DNA of 64,000 nucleotides from Leptothrix discophora (GCF_030705305.1 NZ_JAUZEE010000001.1:62001-126000); one strand, 5' to 3'. Positions 43,377 to 52,990 are shown, counted from the first letter of the stretch. The notes: generated by a model not told the origin, from the letters alone. Numbers and translations are program-made.

Positions 43377-46280
43377 ATGAACCATCCCTACCCCGTCTTC
43401 AAGATCCACGAGATCGACCACGGCACGCCCGAGCGCATCTCCGACAAGCTCGTCACCCTGCAGATCGACGGCAAGTCCGTCACCGTGCCCGAAGGCACCT
43501 CGCTGATGCGCGCGGCCGTCGATGCCGGCGTGCAGGTGCCCAAGCTCTGTGCCACCGACAGCCTGGAGCCCTTCGGCTCCTGCCGCCTCTGCCTGGTCGA
43601 GATCGACGGCCGCCGGGGCTATCCGGCGTCCTGCACCACGCCGGCCGAGGCCGGCATGAACGTGCGCACGCAGAGCCCGAAGCTGCAGGAGCTGCGCAAG
43701 GGCGTGATGGAGCTCTACATCTCCGACCACCCGCTGGACTGCCTGACCTGCGCGGCCAACGGTGACTGCGAGCTACAGGACATGGCCGGTGTCGTGGGCC
43801 TGCGCAACGTCCGCTATGGCGTGGGCGACCAGGCAGTGGCCGGCGTCGCCGGCTGCCACCACACGAAGAGCGAGAAGGACGAATCCAACCCCTACTTCAC
43901 CTACGACCCGAGCAAGTGCATCGTCTGCAACCGCTGCGTGCGGGCCTGCGAGGAGGTGCAGGGCACCTTCGCGCTGACGATCTCCGGCCGGGGCTTCGAC
44001 TCGCGCGTGTCGCCCGGCATGGACGAGCCCTTCATGCAGAGCGAGTGCGTCAGCTGCGGTGCCTGCGTGCAGGCCTGCCCGACCGCGACGCTGCAGGAGA
44101 ACAGCGTCATCGAGCTGGGCCAGCCCGAGCACAGCGTCATCACGACCTGCGCCTACTGCGGCGTCGGTTGCAGCTTCAAGGCCGAGATGAAGGGCAACCA
44201 GGTCGTGCGCATGACGCCCTGGAAGGACGGCAAGGCCAACGAGGGCCACAGCTGCATCAAGGGCCGTTTCGCCTGGGGCTACGCGACCCACAAGGACCGC
44301 ATCACCCAGCCGATGATCCGCGAGAAGATCACCGACCCGTGGCGCGAGGTGTCCTGGGACGAGGCCTTCCAGCACGCGGCCCGCGAGTTCCGGCGCATCC
44401 AGGCAACGCACGGCAAGGACTCGATCGGCGGCATCACCTCCAGCCGCTGCACCAACGAGGAGACCTACCTGGTCCAGAAGCTGATCCGGGCGGCCTTCGG
44501 CAACAACAACGTCGACACCTGCGCCCGCGTCTGCCACAGCCCGACCGGCTACGGCCTGGGCCAGACCTACGGCACCTCGGCCGGCACGCAGACCTTCAAG
44601 TCGGTCGAGCAGGCCGACGTGATCATGGTCATCGGCGCCAACCCCAGCGAGGCCCACCCGGTGTTCGGCTCGCGCCTGAAGAAGCGGCTGCGCCAGGGCG
44701 CCCGGCTGATCGTGGTCGACCCGCGCGTGATCGACCTGGTCGGCTCGCCGCATGTCCGGGCCGATGTCCACCTGCAACTCAAGCCCGGCACCAACGTCGC
44801 GGTCATCACCGCGCTGGCGCACGTGGTCGTCACCGAGGGCCTGATCGACGAGGCCTACGTGGCCGAGCGCTGCGATGCCCACAGCACCGAGATCTGGCGC
44901 GAGTTCGTCGCCCGGCCGGAGAACTCGCCCGAGTCGCTCAGCGCCGCCTGCGGCGTGCCGGCCGAGCTGCTGCGGCAGGCCGCGCGGCTCTATGCCACCG
45001 GCGGCAACAGCGCCATCTACTACGGCCTGGGCGTGACCGAGCATGCGCAGGGCTCGACCATGGTCATGGGCATCGCCAACCTGGCCATGGCCTGCGGCAT
45101 GGTCGGCCGCGAGGGCGTGGGCGTGAACCCGCTGCGCGGCCAGAACAACGTGCAGGGCAGCTGCGACATGGGCAGCTTCCCGCATGAGCTGCCGGGCTAC
45201 CGCCACATCTCGGACACGACGGTGCGCAGCCAGTTCGAGGCGGCCTGGGGCGTGACGCTGGCCTCCGAACCGGGCCTGCGCATCCCGAACATGTTCGACG
45301 CGGCGCTGGAAGGCAGCTTCAAGGGCCTGTACTGCGAGGGCGAGGACATCGTGCAGTCCGACCCGAACACGCAGCATGTCGCGGCGGCGCTGTCGGCGAT
45401 GGAATGCATCGTCGTGCAGGACATCTTCCTCAACGAGACCGCCAAGTACGCCCATGTCTTCCTGCCCGGCGCCTCCTTCCTGGAAAAGGACGGCACCTTC
45501 ACCAACGCCGAGCGCCGCATCAGCCGGGTGCGCCAGGTCATGCCGCCGCTGGCCGGCCTGGCCGACTGGGAGGTCACGCAGCGCCTGGCCGTCGCGCTGG
45601 GCTACCCGATGGCCTATGCCCATCCCGAGGAGATCATGGCCGAGATCGCCGCGCTGACGCCGAGCTTCGCCGGCGTCAGCTACGACAAGATCGACCGCCT
45701 GGGCAGCGTGCAATGGCCCTGCAACGACCGCACCGACGAGGCCGGCACGGCCACCATGCACATCGGCGGCTTCGTGCGTGGCAAGGGCCGCTTCGTGCCG
45801 ACCCAGTACGTGCCGACCGACGAGAAGGTCACCCGCAAGTTCCCGCTGCTGCTGACCACCGGCCGGGTCCTGAGCCAGTACAACGTCGGCGCCCAGACCC
45901 GCCGCACCGAGAACAGCCAGTGGTATGACGAGGACCGGCTGGAGATCCACCCGGTTGATGCGCAGGACCGCGGCATCGTCGCCGGCGACTGGGTCGGCAT
46001 CGGCAGCCGTGCCGGCCAGACCGTGCTGCGCGCGGACGTGACCGAGCGGGTCCAGCCGGGCGTGGTCTACGCGACCTTCCACTTCCCCGAGTCGGGCGCC
46101 AACGTCATCACGACAGACAGCTCCGACTGGGCCACCAACTGCCCGGAGTACAAGGTGACGGCGGTGCAGGTCAGCAAGGTCAGCCAGCTGAGCGCCTGGC
46201 AGCAGCAGTACGCGAGCTTCGACCGCACCCAGCAGCAATTGCTGGCGCAGGCCGGCCAGACCGTCGTGGAGGGCAAGTGA
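43377..46280 (+). CDS. fdsA: NAD-dependent formate dehydrogenase, alpha (molybdenum) subunit
   Basis: 967 residues. Cluster ligands in order: [2Fe-2S] Cys58, 69, 72, 86; His-coordinated [4Fe-4S] His118, Cys122, 125, 131; two ferredoxin-type [4Fe-4S] (181-191 and 224-234); the Mo-proximal [4Fe-4S] at 258, 261, 265, 293. The catalytic ligand is Cys386 (ARVCHSP), where E. coli FdhF has selenocysteine. The bis-MGD domains and MopB C-terminus (PLLLTTGRVLSQYN, HFPESGANV) are complete. Cytoplasmic, oxygen-tolerant type; oxidises formate to CO2. GAGGAGA ribosome-binding site before ATG 43377. Confidence 0.96.
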   Translation: MNHPYPVFKIHEIDHGTPERISDKLVTLQIDGKSVTVPEGTSLMRAAVDAGVQVPKLCATDSLEPFGSCRLCLVEIDGRRGYPASCTTPAEAGMNVRTQSPKLQELRKGVMELYISDHPLDCLTCAANGDCELQDMAGVVGLRNVRYGVGDQAVAGVAGCHHTKSEKDESNPYFTYDPSKCIVCNRCVRACEEVQGTFALTISGRGFDSRVSPGMDEPFMQSECVSCGACVQACPTATLQENSVIELGQPEHSVITTCAYCGVGCSFKAEMKGNQVVRMTPWKDGKANEGHSCIKGRFAWGYATHKDRITQPMIREKITDPWREVSWDEAFQHAAREFRRIQATHGKDSIGGITSSRCTNEETYLVQKLIRAAFGNNNVDTCARVCHSPTGYGLGQTYGTSAGTQTFKSVEQADVIMVIGANPSEAHPVFGSRLKKRLRQGARLIVVDPRVIDLVGSPHVRADVHLQLKPGTNVAVITALAHVVVTEGLIDEAYVAERCDAHSTEIWREFVARPENSPESLSAACGVPAELLRQAARLYATGGNSAIYYGLGVTEHAQGSTMVMGIANLAMACGMVGREGVGVNPLRGQNNVQGSCDMGSFPHELPGYRHISDTTVRSQFEAAWGVTLASEPGLRIPNMFDAALEGSFKGLYCEGEDIVQSDPNTQHVAAALSAMECIVVQDIFLNETAKYAHVFLPGASFLEKDGTFTNAERRISRVRQVMPPLAGLADWEVTQRLAVALGYPMAYAHPEEIMAEIAALTPSFAGVSYDKIDRLGSVQWPCNDRTDEAGTATMHIGGFVRGKGRFVPTQYVPTDEKVTRKFPLLLTTGRVLSQYNVGAQTRRTENSQWYDEDRLEIHPVDAQDRGIVAGDWVGIGSRAGQTVLRADVTERVQPGVVYATFHFPESGANVITTDSSDWATNCPEYKVTAVQVSKVSQLSAWQQQYASFDRTQQQLLAQAGQTVVEGK

Positions 46281-46576
46281 TGCGCGCCGACCTCGCCCCC
46301 AACGACCAGGGCCACGGGGCCGGCCATGACTTCCAGGCCGGCGTGCTCGACAACCTGATCCGCATGGCCAACCGCATCGGCCAGTTCTTCGAGATCTACC
46401 CCGACCGCGAGGAAGCGATCGACGGCGTGGCCCAGCACATCCGCAAGTTCTGGGAGCCGCGCATGCGCCGCCAGCTCTACGCCCACCTCGACGGTGCGGC
46501 GCAGGGCGCCGGGCTCAGTGCCCTGCTGATCGAGACGGTGCGGGCACGCCGCGACGATCTCCAGCCGAAGGCCTGA
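46280..46576 (+). CDS. fdsD: Formate dehydrogenase delta subunit
   Basis: 98 residues. FdsD-type sequence LIRMANRIGQFFEIYPDREEAIDGVAQHIRKFWEPRMR is diagnostic for the small subunit involved in cofactor binding or maturation of FdsA. ATG 46280 overlaps the fdsA stop (TGATG); a GTG at 46277 is possible. In the usual order fdsGBACD, fdsC would precede this gene; it does not here. Confidence 0.92.
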   Translation: MRADLAPNDQGHGAGHDFQAGVLDNLIRMANRIGQFFEIYPDREEAIDGVAQHIRKFWEPRMRRQLYAHLDGAAQGAGLSALLIETVRARRDDLQPKA

Positions 46577-46588
46577 GCCGGGACAGGG

Positions 46589-46951
46589 TCACAGCACCTT
46601 GTGGACGATCTCGAGCAGCTGGCGCGGGCTGAAGGGCTTGGCCAGGTAGTCGGTGGCGCCGGCGCGCAGGCCGGTGGCCCGGTCGGCCGCGCTGTCGCGG
46701 GCCGTCAGCATGACGATCTTGGTGCGCTTGAAGCGGGCATCGGCGCGCACGCGGCGGCAGACCTCGTAGCCGTCGATGCCGCCGGGCATCATCACGTCGA
46801 GCAGCATCAGGTCGGGCTGGACCCGGCCGATCAGGTCCATCGCGGCATCGCCCCGCGCGGCCTCGTGCACGTCGTAGTCCTCGATCTCGAGGGTCATGCG
46901 GATCAGTTCGCGGATGTCGGGCTGGTCCTCGACGATCAGGATCTTCTTCAT
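46589..46951 (-). CDS. CheY-like single-domain response regulator
   Basis: 120 residues, receiver domain only. Start KKILIVEDQPDIREL gives the acidic pocket, Asp52 in LMLLDVMMPGGIDGYEV is the phosphoacceptor, and the Thr/Lys switch residues are in IVMLTARD and YLAKPFSP. No output domain. It converges with fdsD and is divergent from the chemoreceptor-kinase pair, whose kinase is a candidate phosphodonor. ATG 46951. Confidence 0.93.
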   Translation of the reverse strand: MKKILIVEDQPDIRELIRMTLEIEDYDVHEAARGDAAMDLIGRVQPDLMLLDVMMPGGIDGYEVCRRVRADARFKRTKIVMLTARDSAADRATGLRAGATDYLAKPFSPRQLLEIVHKVL

Positions 46952-47125
46952 GGCGGCGAGCCTGCAAGGGCTGGATGTGGGACGTCGACGATGACGTGCC
47001 CTGCACTTTAGGCGTGGGGCGCGCCGTCCCAAGGCCGAAAACAGGCCGTCGTCCGGCCGTACTTCCGGGCTTGGGCGATGCCTTCCCGTGCGTATGGTTC
47101 GGTGTGCCCCATGTGCAGGAATCCG

Positions 47126-48610
47126 ATGTCCTCCAGCTCGAACCCCTTCTTCCACAGCCGCAGCCATGTCGACGTGCTGATCACCGGCGTGCTGGTGGCC
47201 CATGTCGCGGTCGCGCTCTACCTCTGCCGGCTGTCGGGTCTGATGAACATCTGGTGGATGTGGACTGCGCTGGTCGGCTCGCTCGCGGCGCTGGCGCTGT
47301 GGCGATGGCGCGGCACCGTGATGTCGCGCGCGCTGCTGGGCGTCGGACTGGTGAGCGCCGTCGTGCTGCAGCACGCGACCGGCGTGTCGCTGACCGCCGG
47401 CGATCACGAGATCTACATGGCCACGCTGGTGACGGCGAGCCTGCTGTCCTTCTACCGCAGCTGGCGCTACACCTTGGTGATGACCGCCTCCATGGTGGGC
47501 GTGACGGCCGCCATGCAGGCTGGCCTGGTGCCGATCGTCAATCCAGGCGTCAGCTACTCGGTGCTGATCCTGCTTGCGACCCAAGGCGGCTTCCATGCCT
47601 GGATCGCGCGCCGTGACGAGCAGCGCGAGCGCGAGCGCTTCGACATCGAGTTCCTGATCCGCGCGATGGGCCGTGAAGGCCCGATCCGCCTGAGCCTGGA
47701 GGTCGTCAAGGCCGAGTCCGCGCTGGGTGCGCGCCTCAAGCACGTGCAGGAACGCATGGCGGCGGCGATGCGCCAGGTCAGCCTGGCCGCCGGTGGTGTC
47801 AGCCAGGCCTCGGCCGTGCTGGGCGACAGCAGCCGCGAGCTGATGGGCCGCACCGAGACCAGCGCGGCCGGCCTGCGTGACGCGGCCATGTGCCTGGACC
47901 AGATCACGGTGATCGTGCAGAGCAGCGCCGATGCCGCCAAGGAAGCCCGCCAGATGGCCCAGCGCGCGTCCGACCTGGCCACCGAAGGCGGCGACATCTT
48001 CGAGCAGGTGGTGGCCAAGATGCATGCGATCGACACCGCCTCGCGCCAGATCACCGACATCGTGTCGGTGATCGACGGCATCGCCTTCCAGACCAACATC
48101 CTCGCCCTCAACGCCGCTGTCGAGGCGGCCCGGGCCGGCGAGCACGGCCGCGGCTTCAGCGTCGTCGCCGCCGAGGTCCGCAACCTCGCGCTGCGGGCCT
48201 CCGAATCGGCCCGCGAGGTCAAGCAGCTGATCGGTCACACCGTCGACACCGTCGAGAGCGGCACCACGCTGGTCAATGCGGCCGGCCAGACCATGAAGGA
48301 CGTGGTCGGCGCGGTGCGCCAGGTCGGTACCGTCTTCGAGAGCCTGTCGGCCGACACCAGCGAACACGCCGCCGGCATCGACGCGGTCACGCAGTCGGTC
48401 AAGGAACTCGACGAGGTGACGCGCCAGAACGTCTCGGTGGCCGAGCGTGCCAATGACATCGCCGAACAGCTGCATGAACATGCCGAGCGCCTGACCCGCG
48501 TGCTCAGCTCCTTCCAGCTCGGTTCCAGCGCGATGGCCGGTCGCGGCCTGGACGACGTGATGATCGGCGCGCCCGCTGCACCGGTCGGCGCCATCCGCCA
48601 GGTGGCCTGA
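47126..48610 (+). CDS. Membrane-embedded methyl-accepting chemotaxis protein
   Basis: About 494 residues. Instead of a periplasmic sensor domain the N-terminus has five to six membrane helices (about 15-150), so the signal may be sensed in the membrane. The cytoplasmic part is a standard MCP hairpin with DGIAFQTNILALNAAVEAARAGEHG and FSVVAAEVRNLA, and heptad repeats on both sides. No HAMP domain is obvious. ATG 47126 has an AGGA ribosome-binding site; ATGs at 47078 and 47111 are in frame. One base separates its stop from the kinase gene, so the two are probably co-transcribed. Confidence 0.88.
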   Translation: MSSSSNPFFHSRSHVDVLITGVLVAHVAVALYLCRLSGLMNIWWMWTALVGSLAALALWRWRGTVMSRALLGVGLVSAVVLQHATGVSLTAGDHEIYMATLVTASLLSFYRSWRYTLVMTASMVGVTAAMQAGLVPIVNPGVSYSVLILLATQGGFHAWIARRDEQRERERFDIEFLIRAMGREGPIRLSLEVVKAESALGARLKHVQERMAAAMRQVSLAAGGVSQASAVLGDSSRELMGRTETSAAGLRDAAMCLDQITVIVQSSADAAKEARQMAQRASDLATEGGDIFEQVVAKMHAIDTASRQITDIVSVIDGIAFQTNILALNAAVEAARAGEHGRGFSVVAAEVRNLALRASESAREVKQLIGHTVDTVESGTTLVNAAGQTMKDVVGAVRQVGTVFESLSADTSEHAAGIDAVTQSVKELDEVTRQNVSVAERANDIAEQLHEHAERLTRVLSSFQLGSSAMAGRGLDDVMIGAPAAPVGAIRQVA

Positions 48611-48611
48611 G

Positions 48612-49820
48612 ATGGACGAGGCGGCCGCCCTGCGCGACGCGGTCGAGGCCATCGTCGCGCCCTTGCTGACGGGTGCGCCGACGACGCGCTTGCCCGATCC
48701 CACCGGCGACCTGCTGCACCGCGTCGAGCAGCTGGCGCTGCAGGCCAGCGTCAACCTGGACCAGTTCGAGGCCGTCTTCGCCCTGAGTCCGGACGGCCTC
48801 GTGCTGTTCGACGAGGACGGCCGCGTGCGTCGCGTCAACGCGGCCTTCACGGCCTTCACCGGCCTGAGCGCCGAGATGCTGCAGGGGCTGGAGGAGGTCG
48901 TCTTCCTGTTCCGCCTGAACGCGCGCTGTGCGCCGCCGACGATGCTGCATGGCCTGGAGGAACTGCGCGAGATCAGCACCGCCGGCCCGGCCGATCGCAG
49001 CGGCCGCGACATCCTGCACCTGCTGCGTCCGCAGGAGCGCACGCTCAGGCTGCGCCTGTACCGTGGCTTCGATGCGGCCTGGTCGCAGGTCCTGCAGCTG
49101 CGCGACATCACCGCCGAGGCCCAGGTCGACCGCCTCAAGTCCGAGTTCCTGGCCATGGCCGCGCACGAGCTGCGCACGCCCATGGCCAGCATCTACGGCT
49201 TCGTCGAGCTGATGCTCACGCGCGAGCTGTCGCCGAACAAGCAGCGCGACATGCTCGAGCGCATCCACCGCCAGTCCGGCGTGATGGTGCGCATCCTCAA
49301 CGAGCTGCTGGACCTGGCGCGCATCGAGTCCGGCCGCGGCCTGGACTTCGCCTTCGAACCGCTCGAGATCGGCCGCTGGCTGGAGCACCTGCGACACCAG
49401 CATGCCCCGCCGCCGGGCCGCGAGCCCTTCCTGCTGGAGCGTCCGCTGCGCGAGACGCTCCCGGTGCGTGCCGACCCGAGCAAGCTCGAACAGGCGCTGG
49501 GCAACCTGCTGTCGAACGCCTACAAGTACTCTCCGCAAGGCGGCCCGGTGCGCGTGACCGCCTGGATCGACCGCGACGCCAGCGGCGGCCCCTGGGTCGC
49601 CCTCGCGGTCAGCGACTGCGGCATCGGCCTGTCCGACGAGGAAAAGGCCCGCGTCGGCGAACGCTTCTTCCGCGCCGACAAGTCCGGCCAGACCCCCGGC
49701 ACCGGCCTGGGCATCAGCATCGTCCAGCAGATCGTCGAACTGCACGGCGGCCGCATCGGCATCCACAGCGTGCTTGGACAGGGCAGCACGTTCACGCTGA
49801 GGTTGCCGGTGCATGGCTGA
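48612..49820 (+). CDS. PAS-domain sensor histidine kinase
   Basis: 402 residues, no signal or membrane helix. A PAS domain (about 50-165) with LSPDGLVLFDEDGRVRRVN precedes the dimerisation helix with His185 in FLAMAAHELRTPM, and an HATPase domain with N box (LGNLLSNAYKYSP), G1 (VSDCGIGL) and G2 (GTGLGISIVQQI). Directly after the chemoreceptor gene. It may phosphorylate the CheY-like protein at 46589. Confidence 0.93.
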   Translation: MDEAAALRDAVEAIVAPLLTGAPTTRLPDPTGDLLHRVEQLALQASVNLDQFEAVFALSPDGLVLFDEDGRVRRVNAAFTAFTGLSAEMLQGLEEVVFLFRLNARCAPPTMLHGLEELREISTAGPADRSGRDILHLLRPQERTLRLRLYRGFDAAWSQVLQLRDITAEAQVDRLKSEFLAMAAHELRTPMASIYGFVELMLTRELSPNKQRDMLERIHRQSGVMVRILNELLDLARIESGRGLDFAFEPLEIGRWLEHLRHQHAPPPGREPFLLERPLRETLPVRADPSKLEQALGNLLSNAYKYSPQGGPVRVTAWIDRDASGGPWVALAVSDCGIGLSDEEKARVGERFFRADKSGQTPGTGLGISIVQQIVELHGGRIGIHSVLGQGSTFTLRLPVHG

Positions 49821-49841
49821 CCTGGCGCCATCGGGCGACAC

Positions 49842-50885
49842 CTACCGTGCAGGATTCAACCGCCTGCCCAGGTACGCCACAACCGCTTCCACCTGCGCCC
49901 GCGTGAAGACCTCGCGCCAGGCCGGCATGGAGGTGCCGACCAGGCCGTCGCGGATGACCTGACGCAGGTGGCGCGGGGCCTTGGCGGCGGCGCTCAGGGC
50001 GGTCAGGTCGCGGGCCGGGGGTTCCATGAACTGGCCGATCCAGTTGCGGCCGGTCGCGTCGGCGCCGTGACAGAAGGCGCAGTTGGCCTGGAACAGCGCC
50101 TCGCCCTCGCGTTCGCGGCGGGTCAGTCCGGGGATGACCGGGGCGCGGTCGTGGCGGGCGTAGATGCTCGGCGTGGACACCGCGTCCAGCGGCTGGCCGC
50201 TGGCCGTGACCGCGTGCTGGCCGGGCTCGAAGCCTGGGCGCGGGTAGGACAGCGGGCGCGGTTGCCAGGCCGGGCCGGGGTCGTCCTGGCGGCTGCGGTC
50301 GTGGCAGCTGATGCAGGCCGACAGGAACAGCGCCCGGCCCGCACGCTGGCCGGCGTCGAGCGCCTCGACCGGCGCGTCCAGCCCGATGCGGCCGTCGGCA
50401 AAGGGGTAGGCCGCCGCGTGGCGGTCGTGGTCGGGCCAGCCGTTCTCGACGCTGTGATACCGGGATCGGCGGGCGCGCCGCTGCACGAACTCGCGCACCA
50501 CGTAGTCGGCCAGCACGGCCATGGCCTCGTCGTCCAGGCGCGCGCCGAACGAGGTCATCGCGCTGCCCGGCCGGCCGTCGCGCAGCGCGGCGATGACCCG
50601 CGCGGCGTCCAGCTCCGGCGGGGCGGTGAAGTCGCGTGGCGGCGGGTTCAGCAGCGTTGCGGCCAGCGTGCGGGCATCGCCGGCATAGCCGTGACAGAAG
50701 TAGCACAGGCCGTCGTAGAGCCGCCGGCCGCGCTCGTGGCGGGCCTCGGCGGCACGGGCCTCCGGTGCGCCGGCCTGATCGTGATCGCCCGGATCGACCG
50801 CCGTCCCCGCTTCGAGCGCCCCGGCCGGCGCGGCCATGGACCCGACCAGCAGGGCGGCACACAGGACCCGCGCGAGTCGCCACAT
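49842..50885 (-). CDS. Triheme c-type cytochrome
   Basis: 347 residues. Signal peptide (LCAALLVGSMAAPAGA). Three CxxCH sites: CYFCH near residue 62, CISCH near 196 and CAFCH near 274; each heme has a downstream Met (e.g. SMPAWREV) suggesting mono-heme cytochrome c modules with His/Met ligation. Two of the modules (LNPPPRDFTA... and FMEPPARDLTA...) are alike and may be duplicates. ATG 50885 overlaps the stop of the upstream cytochrome gene (ATGA); GTG 50888 is an alternative. Periplasmic electron carrier of the 49.8-64 kb locus. Confidence 0.88.
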   Translation of the reverse strand: MWRLARVLCAALLVGSMAAPAGALEAGTAVDPGDHDQAGAPEARAAEARHERGRRLYDGLCYFCHGYAGDARTLAATLLNPPPRDFTAPPELDAARVIAALRDGRPGSAMTSFGARLDDEAMAVLADYVVREFVQRRARRSRYHSVENGWPDHDRHAAAYPFADGRIGLDAPVEALDAGQRAGRALFLSACISCHDRSRQDDPGPAWQPRPLSYPRPGFEPGQHAVTASGQPLDAVSTPSIYARHDRAPVIPGLTRREREGEALFQANCAFCHGADATGRNWIGQFMEPPARDLTALSAAAKAPRHLRQVIRDGLVGTSMPAWREVFTRAQVEAVVAYLGRRLNPAR

Positions 50886-51730
50886 CACGGCGTGGCGGGG
50901 CGACGCGGGGCCTGGATGTAGCGCGTCAGCACGTGTTCGGCCAGGTCGGCGATCTGCTGCGCGTCCAGCACCTGCCGCCAGGCCGGCATCTCGGTGCCGA
51001 GACGGCCGTCGGCGATGGCCTGCCAGACCCGCGCGCGGTCCCAGCCGGACGGGTCGGGCAGGGCGAGGAAATCGCGCGGCACCGGGCGGATGAAGTAGGC
51101 CCGCGGCCCCTGGCCATCGCCGCGTTCGCCGTGGCAGGCCACGCAGTTGACGCGGTAGTAGGCCGCCCCGCGTGCCGCGTCGCCCTGCAGGCCATCCGGA
51201 TAGGGCCGGGGCGCGGCGCCGGCCGGCAGCGGGCCGGGCAGGGCATGGCCGCCGTGGGCGCGGGTGCCGGAGATCGCGTCGGCCGTGGCCGCAGCCGGTG
51301 ACGTGGCTGCTGCGGGTGCCTTGGCTGTTGCGGGTGCCGTGGCGGTCGGGCCGGGCTGGATGAAGGTGCGGTGCAGGTGGTCCGCCAGGGCCTCGATGTC
51401 GGCGCTCGACAGCTGGGTGCGCCAGCCGACCATCGCGGTGCCGGGCACGCCGAAGGTGACCGACCGGATGATGCGTTCGCGGTGGAGGTCGCGCCGCGCG
51501 GCGGCCGAGGTGAAGTCGCGCGGCGGCGTCGACAGCGCGGCGGTCGCGCGGCTGCGGCCGTTGCCCTGGTCACCGTGGCAGACCGAGCAGTAGTGGTGGT
51601 AGAGCACCGCGCCGTCGGCGCCGCTGTGCTGGCGCTCGCCGCGTTCGTTGCCCTGGGCGAGCGCCGCACCGCAGGCCAGGGCCAGCAGGGCGGCGGCGGT
51701 CGGTCGGGCAAGGCAGTTCGGCAAGCTCAT
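50885..51730 (-). CDS. Diheme c-type cytochrome
   Basis: 281 residues. Signal peptide (AAALLALACGAALAQ), a first cytochrome module with CSVCH (YHHYCSVCHGDQGNGRS) and a second with CVACH, joined by an Ala/Thr/Pro-rich linker near 135-160. Each module has PPRDF/VPRDFLA and a Met ligand region (GTAMVGW, GTEMPAW) as in the following triheme gene, so the pair are probably homologous. ATG 51730 is assigned from the signal peptide. Divergent from the NHL lipoprotein at 51836 across 105 bp. Confidence 0.87.
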   Translation of the reverse strand: MSLPNCLARPTAAALLALACGAALAQGNERGERQHSGADGAVLYHHYCSVCHGDQGNGRSRATAALSTPPRDFTSAAARRDLHRERIIRSVTFGVPGTAMVGWRTQLSSADIEALADHLHRTFIQPGPTATAPATAKAPAAATSPAAATADAISGTRAHGGHALPGPLPAGAAPRPYPDGLQGDAARGAAYYRVNCVACHGERGDGQGPRAYFIRPVPRDFLALPDPSGWDRARVWQAIADGRLGTEMPAWRQVLDAQQIADLAEHVLTRYIQAPRRPATP

Positions 51731-51835
51731 CGGCGCAACGGTGTCGGTCGGGATCCTCCCGGCAGCGCGAGCAAGTTGCCTGCCACGCCGGGACGGCGGC
51801 CCGGATTGGCACATGGCGTGCATGTCGGATGGCCG

Positions 51836-52990
51836 ATGACGCAGACCAAGACTCCGGACGAAGGGCCGTCGACCCCGACGCGGCGCACGCTGCTGGCGGG
51901 CCTGGTGACGGGTGGACTGGCGGCCGGGCTCGGCCCGCTGGCCGGCTGCATGCTGCCGCCCAAGGCCGCACCGGGCGCCGCGCTGGCGTCGCTGCCGGTG
52001 TTCCCGCCGCCACCGGACGAGCCGCGCTTCTACTTCGAGCGCAGCATCCGATCCAGCGCCGACATCCTGCCCGGCAGCCAGGCCAGCGAGCTGCGCCGCT
52101 TCGTGACCGGCGAGCAGGTGGTCGGCGAGCCGCTGGCCAAGCCCTATGCGGTGGCGGTCTGGCGTGGCCGCATCTACGTGTCCGACACGGTGGCGCGCCA
52201 CGTCCGCGTGTTCGACGTGGCCGCCGGCCAGCACCACCGCATCGGCGAGGACGACGGCGAGGGCCAGCTGATCAAGCCGATCGGGCTGGACGTCGATGCC
52301 GCCGGCCGGCTCTACGTGGCCGACATCGGCGCGCGCGCCGTCCTGGTCTACGGCCCGGACCGGCGCTTCCTGCGCCGCATCGGCGGCGCGGCCTGGTTCT
52401 CGCGCCTGACCAGCGTGACGGTCGACGCGGCCGGCGAGCGGGTCTACGCGGTCGACATCGGCGGCGTCGGCAGCGACCTGCACCGCGTGCGCGTGTTCGA
52501 CGCCCGCAGCGGCGCGCACCTGCAGGACATCGGACGGCGCGGCAGCGGCGAGGGCGAGTTCAACCTGCCGCGCGACATCGCGATCGGCCGCGACGGCCGG
52601 CTCTACGTCGTCGACGGCGGCAACTTCCGCATCGTCGTCTTCGATGCGCAGGGCCGGTTCCTGCGCCACTTCGGCAGCGTCGGCAAGCAGTACGGCCAGT
52701 TCGCCCGGCCCAAGGAAATCGCCACCGACCGCGACGGCAACGTCTACGTGGTCGACACCGCCTTCGGCAACTTCCAGATCTTCGACCCGGACGGCGCGCT
52801 GCTGCTGTTCGTCGGCGAGCGCTCCGAGCGCGACAGCCCGGCGCGCTACATGCTGCCCTCGGGCATCGCGGTCGACGAGGACGGCCGGGTCGTGCTGGTC
52901 GACCAGTGGTATCGCAAGGTCGATGTCTACCGGCCGGCCGCCCTGGCCGCCGGCACGGGCTTGCTGGCCGGTCCCGCCACCGCGCGCTGA
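51836..52990 (+). CDS. NHL-repeat beta-propeller lipoprotein
   Basis: 384 residues. N-terminus with twin arginines (PTRRTLLAGLVTGG) and lipobox LAGC near residue 38, so a lipoprotein, possibly Tat-exported. Six NHL blades are visible: KPYAVAVWRGRIYVSD, KPIGLDVDAAGRLYVAD, RLTSVTVDAAGERVYAVD, LPRDIAIGRDGRLYVVD, RPKEIATDRDGNVYVVD, LPSGIAVDEDGRVVLVD. A protein- or cytochrome-docking scaffold is one possibility. ATG 51836 is preferred over upstream in-frame codons because it opens the signal. First gene of the plus-strand cytochrome run. Confidence 0.87.
   Translation: MTQTKTPDEGPSTPTRRTLLAGLVTGGLAAGLGPLAGCMLPPKAAPGAALASLPVFPPPPDEPRFYFERSIRSSADILPGSQASELRRFVTGEQVVGEPLAKPYAVAVWRGRIYVSDTVARHVRVFDVAAGQHHRIGEDDGEGQLIKPIGLDVDAAGRLYVADIGARAVLVYGPDRRFLRRIGGAAWFSRLTSVTVDAAGERVYAVDIGGVGSDLHRVRVFDARSGAHLQDIGRRGSGEGEFNLPRDIAIGRDGRLYVVDGGNFRIVVFDAQGRFLRHFGSVGKQYGQFARPKEIATDRDGNVYVVDTAFGNFQIFDPDGALLLFVGERSERDSPARYMLPSGIAVDEDGRVVLVDQWYRKVDVYRPAALAAGTGLLAGPATAR

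Noticed and set aside
43773-46238. An 821-codon reverse frame opposite fdsA
   Set aside because: Low-complexity composition typical of antisense frames; fdsA is complete on the other strand.
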